DNA of 23,682 nt from Deltaproteobacteria bacterium (lineage in GTDB: Bacteria > Desulfobacterota > Desulfobacteria > Desulfobacterales > B30-G6). The stretch is from contig QMMS01000031.1 of NCBI GenBank assembly GCA_003647375.1, positions 1 to 23,682 on the forward strand, in the 5' to 3' direction. Shown here in pieces: positions 7,848-14,354 of this stretch (position 1 is the stretch's first letter; each line of letters begins with the position of its first letter). A program made the position numbers and the translations under genes. Under the pieces are notes generated by a model that ran no database searches, had not been told where the DNA came from, and was given only the letters and a program-made list of their open reading frames with translations.

Positions 7848-9336
7848 CAGTGCTGAAACATTGCATGTTCTCATCGTAGATGACGAACAGGATATCCGAG
7901 AAGGCTCGGAACGTATCCTCATCCGTATGGGTTTTAATGTGTCCAAGGCAGTCAATGGCGAAGAAGCTCTTGAACTTTTTCAAAAAGCACGGCCTGATAT
8001 CGTGTTGCTGGACCTTAAAATGCCGGGTATGGACGGCATGGAAGTTCTGGAAAAAATCAGAACAATCGATGACAGCACGATAGTCATTGTCATCACCGGT
8101 TATGCCACGGTTGAAACGGCTATCCAGGCAATGAAACAGGGTGCATATGACTTTATACCCAAGCCATTTGAACCGGATCAGCTTCGGCTCATTGTCAACC
8201 GGGCAGCTGAAAAAACCCGCCTGGCAATGGCGGCGGAAAAACTTGCCCGGGAGCGCCAGCGAACCCTGCTGGATCTGGGAACAGAAAAAAGCCGTATCCG
8301 CACCATCATCGAGTCGCTGCCAAATGGTGTCCTGGTAACCAACACAAAGGGTCGGGTCGTTCTGATGAACCCGGCCTTCAAGCAGCTTCTGGGGTTCGAT
8401 GCGGATTATCCAGTGGGCGAAAGCATTGCCAGATACTTCCCCGATGATGGTTTGTGCAAACTTGTCATGGAAATATCACAGGGTAGACATATCGACTTTG
8501 AAGACATCCCGGAATACGAATTCAACGTTTCTAAAGATCAGTATTTCATGGCCAAGGGGCGTCCTGTACTGGGCCGGAAAAAAGAATGTCTGGGTGCCGT
8601 GGTAACGGTGGTGGATATCACGGCACTGAAAACGATTGATCTGATGAAATCTGAATTTGTTGCCAAAGTATCCCATGAACTGCGGTCTCCCCTCTCCACC
8701 ATCCACGAGCAACTTGCCGTAGTCCTGGGCGACATGATGGACATTGCGCCTGAAACCGACCAGAAAATCCTCGGTCGTGCCAAGGAAAAGACCCACAGCC
8801 TCATTTTCCTGATCGGTGATCTACTTGATCTCTCCAGAATCGAAGAAGGAATTATCTGCAAAGAACCCGTACCGGTTCAGATCGATGCCTTATTGAAAAA
8901 CATCATTGATTTTCTCAAAGACAAGGCCAATGCCAAGAAGCAAAAGCTGACCCTGGAAATCATGGACAAACACCTTCCGGAGCTGCAGGCAGACCCGATA
9001 GCTCTAGAAAGTGTCTTTGGCAATCTCATTACCAATGCCATCAACTACACACCTGAAAAAGGCCATATTCGCGTTACGGCCGAGGTGGTCGGCATCAATA
9101 TCAAGGTAAACATCATCGACAATGGGTTTGGGATTGAAGACAGACATCTTGGTCAAATCTTCGAGCGATTTTACCGCGTCAAAAATGATCAAACACGTTA
9201 TATCACCGGAACCGGACTGGGGCTCCCTATAGTAAAGGAGCTGGTTCAGGCACTTGGCGGGTTTGTCGAGGCAGACAGTACCTTTGGAAAAGGGTCGACA
9301 TTCACGGTGTTGCTGCCGGTTTCCCTGAACACCTAA
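7840..9336 (+). CDS. Receiver-PAS-histidine kinase hybrid
   Basis: A 498-residue protein with an N-terminal receiver domain (acidic pair in VDDEQD, phospho-acceptor Asp58 in IVLLDLKMPGMDG, conserved Lys in IPKPFEP). A coiled linker, then a PAS domain (~155-265, IIESLPNGVLVTNTKGRVVLMN), leads to HisKA with His279 in FVAKVSHELRSPLSTIHEQ and a HATPase domain with N box NLITNAINY, G1 IIDNGFGI, F box IFERFYRV and G2 TGTGLGLPIVKEL. The start is GTG at 7840, preceded by AAAGGAG; the longer frame that begins earlier overlaps the first kinase and is not conserved-looking. A receiver in front of a kinase is typical of phosphorelay intermediates: the upstream kinase may phosphorylate Asp58 and thereby tune this kinase. 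No DNA-binding output is encoded in this pair. Confidence 0.92.
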   Translation: MSDSAETLHVLIVDDEQDIREGSERILIRMGFNVSKAVNGEEALELFQKARPDIVLLDLKMPGMDGMEVLEKIRTIDDSTIVIVITGYATVETAIQAMKQGAYDFIPKPFEPDQLRLIVNRAAEKTRLAMAAEKLARERQRTLLDLGTEKSRIRTIIESLPNGVLVTNTKGRVVLMNPAFKQLLGFDADYPVGESIARYFPDDGLCKLVMEISQGRHIDFEDIPEYEFNVSKDQYFMAKGRPVLGRKKECLGAVVTVVDITALKTIDLMKSEFVAKVSHELRSPLSTIHEQLAVVLGDMMDIAPETDQKILGRAKEKTHSLIFLIGDLLDLSRIEEGIICKEPVPVQIDALLKNIIDFLKDKANAKKQKLTLEIMDKHLPELQADPIALESVFGNLITNAINYTPEKGHIRVTAEVVGINIKVNIIDNGFGIEDRHLGQIFERFYRVKNDQTRYITGTGLGLPIVKELVQALGGFVEADSTFGKGSTFTVLLPVSLNT

Positions 9337-9400
9337 CCTAAATATTTCAAAAACTTTTTTATCGCATCTGCTCTGTTGCAGGTCCTTAGCCGTTAGCTCA

Positions 9401-9441
9401 TGGCTCTTAGCTTGTTAAACCGGCCAAACAACTAAGAGCCA
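9401..9441. terminator. Long stem-loop in the convergent gap after the kinase pair
   Basis: TGGCTCTTAG (9401-9410) pairs perfectly with CTAAGAGCCA (9432-9441), and TTGTT (9412-9416) pairs with AACAA (9427-9431). This gives 15 base pairs with a single bulged C and a 10-nt loop containing CCGG. It lies between two genes that end facing each other, the kinase at 9336 and the AroE-like gene at 9505, so a bidirectional transcript end is plausible. Neither side has a T-run, so it may instead be a small repeat element. The rest of the 168-nt gap shows only AGC/TTAGC-rich sequence and no gene. Confidence 0.5.
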
Positions 9442-9504
9442 AGAACAAAGAGCGAAGGAGCTCGCCCCTTGAACCCTCAGCCCCTCCAAATCTCGAACCC
9501 TCTC

Positions 9505-10323
9505 TTATGCCTCCCCTTCAATGGCTGAAATAAATTCCTCCGGAGGCACCTGGAGACCCGTCCATAGGGCAAAGGTCCTGCGGGCCTGGTAGGCAAGCGG
9601 CATCAAACCGTCCATGAAACGAATCTCTTTGTTCTCGGCCATTTTTTCCCAAAAGTTTTTAGGCCGGTCATAATTGAGATCCACCACCATTTCACAGGCC
9701 GGCAGATCCAGTGAACCAATCAAGTCGGCCATTTCAGGCGACTCGTTCGGACTCGAAACAGATGTAGCATTGATGATAATATCCACCGGTATCCGCTGCC
9801 CCTCCAGGGAAGACAGGGATCTGGCCTCGCCCCCGAATGTGTTCACCATCTGTTGCATTTTTGCCTCATCGCGACCAGCGACGAAGATGGTTTTTGTGCG
9901 CAGCCAGTTCAGGATAAAAACGACCGCCCGAGCAGCACCCCCGGTACCGAAAACCATGGCTGATTTATCTTCGGGTTCAAAGCCGGCTGAAGACAAGGCA
10001 TCCATGAATCCGATGGCGTTGGTGTTGTATCCTTTGAGCTTATCTCCGTTTAATACAATGGTGTTGATGGCCCCGATGATATTGGCGCCCTCGGACAGAA
10101 TGTCCATATAAGGGACCACCGACTCCTTGTAGGGTACGGTAATGTTTGCCCCGGCAATGTTCAGGACACGAAGACTCTGAAGGGCCTGCCCCAGCTGATC
10201 CGGTGCAACCTTGAAGGGTACATAGGCGCCTTTGATACCCATGCGCTTCAACACGGTGGAAAATATCGCCGTGGATTTTGCCCGGTATGCCCGTTCATCG
10301 GAGATGATGCAATAGACTTGCAT
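9505..10323 (-). CDS. AroE-like (shikimate dehydrogenase fold) protein with altered active site
   Basis: A 272-residue protein of AroE length and layout: N-terminal substrate domain with ANITVPYK (Lys66, the catalytic Lys position), GAINTI, then GTGGAARA (126-133, Rossmann dinucleotide loop), NATSVSS and the C-terminal DGLMPLAYQARRTFALWTG. Key substrate residues are changed. The N-terminal loop that normally reads like GNPVSHSLSP is CIISDERAYRAK, so both shikimate-binding serines are gone. The catalytic Asp of GYNTD is Asn102 (GYNTNAIGF). It is therefore doubtful that it makes shikimate. It is the last gene of the metF-hdr operon, 82 nt after hdrCB, across a REP-like repeat and with no clear Shine-Dalgarno. 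FolD and AroE share a fold, so a C1 or other NAD(P)-linked role is conceivable but unproven. Confidence 0.8.
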   Translation of the reverse strand: MQVYCIISDERAYRAKSTAIFSTVLKRMGIKGAYVPFKVAPDQLGQALQSLRVLNIAGANITVPYKESVVPYMDILSEGANIIGAINTIVLNGDKLKGYNTNAIGFMDALSSAGFEPEDKSAMVFGTGGAARAVVFILNWLRTKTIFVAGRDEAKMQQMVNTFGGEARSLSSLEGQRIPVDIIINATSVSSPNESPEMADLIGSLDLPACEMVVDLNYDRPKNFWEKMAENKEIRFMDGLMPLAYQARRTFALWTGLQVPPEEFISAIEGEA

Positions 10324-10355
10324 GGTTTTTTGAGTCCGGTTCTATCAATTCCTGA

Positions 10356-10408
10356 AATTTGAAGAACGTCGCAGCAAGCCTTGGAAATGCGCTCGCTGTT
10401 GTGGTTCA
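10356..10408 (-). repeat. REP-like dispersed repeat B, copy 2
   Basis: On the minus strand the segment reads TGAACCACAACAGCGAGCG, then CATTTCCAAGGCTTGCTGCG and GTTCTTCAAATT. It is collinear with copy 1 at 6282-6332 but has more mismatches and a weaker palindrome. Its first three bases are the hdrCB stop codon TGA. It fills most of the hdrCB to aroE-like gap. Confidence 0.55.
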
Positions 10409-11722
10409 CGAAATTTCCGGGTTTGGGTACGGATTCACATCCATCAAATCCGGTCCCAGGTACGCACGTTCGTTTTCTCCCAGAATACCCATGGCCAGAC
10501 ACATGATTGTCCAGAGATGCAATGTATGGTAGCTCCCATTGTAATGCTCTTTCAGGTCATGAATCTGAGAATGGCAGTTGTGACAAGGTGTGATGCAGTA
10601 TGTTGCTTGGGTTTCCGCTATCTGTTCAAATTTTCTGCGGCCATAATACCGCCGTTCTTCCGGCAAACCGGATTGGAGAAAACCGCCCCCACCGCCACAA
10701 CAGAAATTGTTTGATCGGTTGGGTGTCATGTCGATGAAATTCTCTTCCCCCACGATGGCCTTGATAACAAAACGAAGGTCTTCTGCAACAGGGTCCCCTA
10801 GTGATTTTCTCACAAGCTGACAGGGGTCCTGAACCGTAAACTTGACGCCCAGATCCTTGTTCCAATCCGAGGTGACCTTCAATTTTCCTTCGCGCATCCA
10901 CTGCGCGTAATATTCGATGATGGATTTGACTTCAAATTTGTGTTCGATGTTAAACTTGTTCAGTCCGACCCGGACCGAAAAAAATTCGTGCCCTCATTCG
11001 GTATTGAGCCAGACCTTACACCCCAGATCATCCACGGCTTTGGCTTTTATTCGGACGTTTTTTTCCCATTTCTCCGTATCAGCCAGAAACAGGCAGTAAT
11101 TCTCCGCTGCCCACCCCTTTGAACCGTAGGTCCAGTCCGCACCCACCGTATGGAGAATTTTCCATAGCGGCACCATTTCATCCGGTTCGGTCACGGGTTC
11201 CCGGGAATTCTGGTTCAGAAAAAATTCAGCCCCCTCCCTGTTGATCGAGGCCTGCATCTCTTTAAATTCCGGTTGGGAGTCCTGATATTCTTCCAGTACA
11301 TCTTCCACCACAAAGATAAAATCCTCTTCTGTTGCTCCCATGGCGCTACACGTCTCGTTCTTAAAGGACATTTCACACGATCCATGGATGCCTTTCGGCA
11401 GATCGTCCTTGGGCCAGCGGTTTCTGACATTGAACACCAGGCCTGGAATATCGATCTTCATGGGGCAGGCATAAATGCACCGCTGGCACATGGTACACAT
11501 CCATGCCCACTTGGAGCTCAGGACCTCCTCATCGAGCCCGAGTGCAGCCATTCTCAAGAACTTTCTCGGGTCCATCCCCTCCAGCCCTGTGGCAGGGCAC
11601 CCGGAAGAACAGAGGCCGCAGGTCAAGCAGAGATTCAGGTTTCCACCCTCGGGTAGAATTTTCATGACCTCGTTTTTGAAAACACTCTTGTTTCTATTTA
11701 TTTCAAGAACCGGCATTGACAT
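10406..11722 (-). CDS. hdrCB: HdrC-HdrB fusion (HdrD-like) selenoprotein, UGA read as selenocysteine
   Basis: A 438-residue protein when the in-frame UGA at 10996-10994 is read as Sec243. Residues ~30-90 are the HdrC-like part with two [4Fe-4S] motifs (Cys32, 35, 38, 42 in CLTCGLCSSGCP; Cys76, 79, 82, 86 in CTMCQRCIYACP). The rest is the HdrB/CCG part: GADWTYGSKGWAAEN, then NTE-U-GHEFF where relatives have NTECGH or PECGH. The second CCG unit has DPCQL (Cys301), NNFCCGGGGG (341-342) and CITPCHNCH (376, 380, 383). CCG domains bind the non-cubane clusters that exchange electrons with disulfide or thiol substrates and partner subunits. The ATG at 11722 has GAGGAG upstream. Without recoding the gene would appear as two pieces with the CCG motif broken. 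It likely takes electrons from HdrA; its final acceptor is unknown. Confidence 0.88.
10960..10996 (-). promoter_or_regulatory. Selenocysteine UGA and SECIS-like hairpin in hdrCB
   Basis: UGA is at 10996-10994. After 15 nt the mRNA forms a 7-bp stem, UCGGUCC (10978-10972) with GGACUGA (10966-10960), closed by the loop GGGUC. The only non-Watson-Crick pair is one G-U. The loop carries GGU, as in known bacterial SECIS apical loops such as E. coli fdhF (AGGUCU), and the distance from UGA is in the accepted range. Confidence 0.8.
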
Positions 11723-11798
11723 GGTTGACTCCTCACACAATTTGGACGTCAGGGAAGGATTCCGCATACTCCATCGAGCCAGATCCGCCTTCCCCTGT

Positions 11799-12188
11799 TT
11801 ACATGTTGAGCATCTGTCTGATGCTTTGGGATATCGCTTCAGCAGACGCGGGTTTGGCGATATAATCGTCCGCTTCCGTACTCATGCCGTCGGCATGGGA
11901 ATAACGAGTGGAGGTCACATGGGATGCCACGGCCGTCAGCAGCAGCACCGGAATGTCACAGAGATTGCTGTCTGCCTTGAGCTCCTTGCACATCTCGTAG
12001 CCGTCTTTTTCGGGCATCATAACATCGAGCACAATGGCATCGGGCGGATTGGCCTGAACCTTTTCCATGCCTTCCACACCATTGTAAGCCAGTTCAACAT
12101 CGAACCCTTCCTTTTCAAGCTGCCCCTGAACAATGGAGCAAAAGTCAGGCTCATCGTCTACTACCAGAATTCTTTTTTTATCTGTCAT
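11799..12188 (-). CDS. Stand-alone receiver-domain response regulator
   Basis: A 129-residue single-domain receiver: VVDDEPD (acidic pair at 11-12), phospho-acceptor Asp55 in AIVLDVMMPEKDG, Thr85 in VLLLTAV and the conserved Lys112 in YIAKPAS. Between the Thr strand and the Lys there is a loop longer than usual (residues ~88-108), as in some PilG/DivK-like receivers. There is no output domain. The ATG at 12188 is supported by GAGGAGG; an upstream in-frame start at 12218 would place that Shine-Dalgarno inside the gene. It sits between metF2 and hdrCB in the operon, where it could act by protein-protein contact on the enzyme complex or as a phosphate sink. The two kinases at 6363-9336 are possible donors; this pairing is an inference. 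Confidence 0.9.
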   Translation of the reverse strand: MTDKKRILVVDDEPDFCSIVQGQLEKEGFDVELAYNGVEGMEKVQANPPDAIVLDVMMPEKDGYEMCKELKADSNLCDIPVLLLTAVASHVTSTRYSHADGMSTEADDYIAKPASAEAISQSIRQMLNM

Positions 12189-12228
12189 GGAAAACCTCCT
12201 CTTTATAACGTTAACCATCTCACTAGGA

Positions 12229-12273
12229 CCTTGAGTCCTTAATTTGGATCAACTCTCTTAGAAACATCCAAAT
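12229..12273. repeat. Dispersed repeat A, copy 2
   Basis: It starts CCTTGAGTCCTTAATTTGG and continues into ATCAACTCTCTTAGAAAC, then ATCCAAAT. It matches copy 1 (6096-6141) at most positions in the same orientation. The inverted arms are shortened to ATTTGGAT (12242-12249) and ATCCAAAT (12266-12273). A small extra dyad AGGAC-CTTGA-GTCCT overlaps its left end. It lies in the gap between metF2 and the receiver gene, so it interrupts the otherwise compact operon. Confidence 0.65.
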
Positions 12274-12277
12274 ATTC

Positions 12278-13213
12278 TTATTCCTGGATCTGGGGTCTTG
12301 GGTACAAACCTGTTTTTTCCACGATCTCGGGCACCTTTTCCTCCCACTCGATGGCCATGATGTGAAAACCGCTGACACCCTCCACCTCTTTCAAGCGCTG
12401 AATATCCTCGATGCAGATCTTGATACCCTCTTCGGCCTGTTTTTCTTTGGGTGTATCGGCCAGTCGCTTGACCAGCGTATCAGGGACATCCATCCCCGGA
12501 ACACGATTTTTCATGTACTTGGCCATTCCGGCGGATTTCATGGGTGTCATGCCGGCCAGGATATAGACCTGTTCGTGTAAACCACGATCTCTGGCAAGTT
12601 TCATCCACTCTTCGAACTTATCCAGATTATAGATGCACTGTGTCTGGATAAATTCGGCGCCCGCCTTGATCTTCTTGGCAAGTCTCGGGACACGGATTTC
12701 AAAGGGATCTGCAAAGGGATTTGCCGCAGCACCCACGAACATCTGCGGTGCTCGTTTGATATCATCGCCCCCCAAAAATTTTCCATCGTCTCGCATCTGG
12801 CGAACGGTCTGGACCAGCTGCATTGAATCGAGATCGTGAACATTTTGCCCCTGGGCACAGTCTCCAAAACTCTGATGATCGCCTGAGAGACACAGGATAT
12901 TGGCAATATCAAAAGATGCGGCGCCCAGAATATCACTTTGAAGAGCGATGCGATTTCGATCACGTGTCACCATTTGCAGCACCGGATCCAGTCCCATGAG
13001 CTTGAGACGTATACAGGCAGCCAGACTGCACATACGGGTAACGGATGTCTGGTTGTCCGTGATATTTACAGCATCCACATGATCCTTGATCATTTCCGCC
13101 TTCTTGATAATGGCTTCCGGATCACTGCCTCGTGGAGGACCACACTCTGAGGTTACGGCCATATGTCCGGCGGAGAGAATCTTTTCCAAGCGACTCGGTG
13201 TCTTCGTTTTCAT
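12278..13213 (-). CDS. metF: Methylenetetrahydrofolate reductase-type protein MetF (paralogue 2)
   Basis: A 311-residue TIM-barrel protein of the MetF family: AVTSECGPPRGSDPEAI (the catalytic Glu strand near the N-terminus), DAVNITDNQTSVTRM, QMVTRDRNRIALQSDIL (the conserved Arg-Asp-Arg-Asn), NILCLSGDH, AGAEFIQTQCIYNLDKF and VYILAGMTPMKS. It should reduce methylene-tetrahydrofolate to methyl-tetrahydrofolate, or the reverse, using FAD or FMN. Its start overlaps the stop of metV (ATGA), the arrangement expected for a MetF that works with MetV. The ATG at 13213 fits this coupling; a longer frame to 13270 would run into metV. Electrons in such MetFV enzymes do not come directly from NADH but through the MetV iron-sulfur/zinc subunit and Hdr partners (established for acetogens). 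Confidence 0.92.
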   Translation of the reverse strand: MKTKTPSRLEKILSAGHMAVTSECGPPRGSDPEAIIKKAEMIKDHVDAVNITDNQTSVTRMCSLAACIRLKLMGLDPVLQMVTRDRNRIALQSDILGAASFDIANILCLSGDHQSFGDCAQGQNVHDLDSMQLVQTVRQMRDDGKFLGGDDIKRAPQMFVGAAANPFADPFEIRVPRLAKKIKAGAEFIQTQCIYNLDKFEEWMKLARDRGLHEQVYILAGMTPMKSAGMAKYMKNRVPGMDVPDTLVKRLADTPKEKQAEEGIKICIEDIQRLKEVEGVSGFHIMAIEWEEKVPEIVEKTGLYPRPQIQE

Positions 13214-13878
13214 GGCTGCACATCCTCCCTCACAACTTTTCGGGGTCCACCTGCCCGGTCGGTGGACCAATCTTTGATCGGACTCAGATCTTCATATTCT
13301 TCGAACCTGTCCAACGCTTTGAGACGCTCGACAATCAGCTGCCAGGCACAAACCAGCTCCTTGTTTATTTCACACATTCCCTTGCTAGAACCGCCGCAGG
13401 GTCCATTCATGATCCGTTTCGCACATCGGGAAACAGGACAGATACCACCGGTACGGGACAAAATGCACTGACCGCACCCCTGGCATCGTTCGGTCCACAG
13501 GCCACGCTCTTCCGTCACCCCCATAAAACAGGTGTTGACGCCAGGGTATATAGGTGTTGAATGGTATTTTTCGGCCGCAAACTGAACCCCGACACCGCAG
13601 GCAATCGACACGATGGCATCATACTGATCGACGACATTGCGAATCTCCTCGAGGTATTCGTGATCGCATTGACGCTCAAGGGTCTCTTCATCGATCTTCA
13701 TTTCCTTGCCCTGGTTCAGAAAATACATGCGCAGGGCAGATGCCAGAATGCCCACTTCCTTTTTTCCGCCTGCTTCACAGACTGTTACGCATTCATTGCA
13801 TCCCAGTATCAACACTTTTTCATGGTTCTTGATGTCCTCAATAATCTCTTCAATCGGCTTTTTATCGGCGACAATCAT
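13210..13878 (-). CDS. metV: MetV, iron-sulfur/zinc subunit of methylene-THF reductase
   Basis: A 222-residue Cys-rich protein of the MetV family. The N-terminal part resembles corrinoid-protein-like and CODH-accessory folds with Cys27, 30 and 34 in LGCNECVTVC, followed by IACGVGVQ. The C-terminal MTHFR_C region has CQGCGQC (132, 135, 138), GICPVSRCAKRIMNGPCGG (147, 152, 161) and SKGMCEINKELVCAW. These Cys sets are the expected zinc and [4Fe-4S] ligands. GAGGA lies before the ATG. It follows mvhD by 44 nt and overlaps metF2, so MetV probably bridges MvhD/Hdr electrons to the MetF flavin. Confidence 0.92.
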   Translation of the reverse strand: MIVADKKPIEEIIEDIKNHEKVLILGCNECVTVCEAGGKKEVGILASALRMYFLNQGKEMKIDEETLERQCDHEYLEEIRNVVDQYDAIVSIACGVGVQFAAEKYHSTPIYPGVNTCFMGVTEERGLWTERCQGCGQCILSRTGGICPVSRCAKRIMNGPCGGSSKGMCEINKELVCAWQLIVERLKALDRFEEYEDLSPIKDWSTDRAGGPRKVVREDVQP

Positions 13879-13922
13879 AATTTCATCCTCTTCTTTTCCA
13901 TAAACAGATCGGTTGTATAGGC

Positions 13923-14354
13923 TTATGCTGCCTTTTTTTTCTGCAATTTGATGGGATTGGGGCCAAGTTCCTTTATCTTGTCCACCATTTTAATGGCCAC
14001 TTCGGCAAACATGGGTCCTTCACTCGATGCCATGTTGAACATTTCCACGCGCTGGCCGCCTACACCCACGGTGTCCAGTATCTTCTTGGCCTGTTCGACC
14101 CGTTTTCGCGCTCTGAAATTTCCACTGGTGTAGTGGCAGTCGCCTTCCATGCAGCCCACGGCATAAACCCCGTCGGCGCCCTTTTCGAAGGCTTTCAAAA
14201 TATGCAGAATATCGACTTTGCCGGTGCAGGGGACACGGATGATTCTGATATTGGTGGGATATGTCAGTCGCATGGAACCTGCCAGGTCCGCGGCTGTGTA
14301 TCCTCAGAAGTTACAGCAAAACGCGATAATAATCGGTTCAAATGTTTGGCTCAT
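13923..14354 (-). CDS. mvhD: MvhD (FrhD-type delta subunit) selenoprotein, UGA read as selenocysteine
   Basis: A 143-residue protein when the UGA at 14306-14304 is read as Sec17. The N-terminus then reads IIIAFCCNF-U-GYTAADLAGS, which matches the MvhD pattern of the CNWC-SYAGADLAG type with Sec in place of the second Cys. Other expected cysteines are Cys43 (RVPCTGKVD), Cys68 and Cys73 (GCMEGDCHY). MvhD carries a [2Fe-2S] centre and passes electrons between a hydrogenase or dehydrogenase and HdrA. The ATG at 14354 overlaps the hdrA stop (ATGA) and has GGAGGGGG upstream. A conventional ORF call would start at Met28 and lose the cluster-binding N-terminus. No hydrogenase genes (mvhA, mvhG) are in the window, so the partner is more likely HdrA with its NAD(P)H module plus MetFV. 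Confidence 0.92.
14269..14306 (-). promoter_or_regulatory. Selenocysteine UGA and SECIS-like hairpin in mvhD
   Basis: UGA is at 14306-14304. Downstream the mRNA can fold GGACCU (14289-14284) with AGG-U-UCC (14280-14274), which leaves one bulged U and a GGC loop. An outer CGC/GCG stem (14292-14290 with 14271-14269) extends it across an AU bulge. The stem begins 11-14 nt after UGA. The loop is smaller than in the hdrA and hdrCB hairpins, so this is the least canonical of the three. Confidence 0.65.

Noticed and set aside
10994..10996. Ordinary stop codon separating an HdrC gene from an HdrB gene
   Set aside because: The same frame continues immediately with GHEFF, completing the ECGH-type CCG motif. 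No Shine-Dalgarno-led start follows closely, and a SECIS-like hairpin sits at the right distance.
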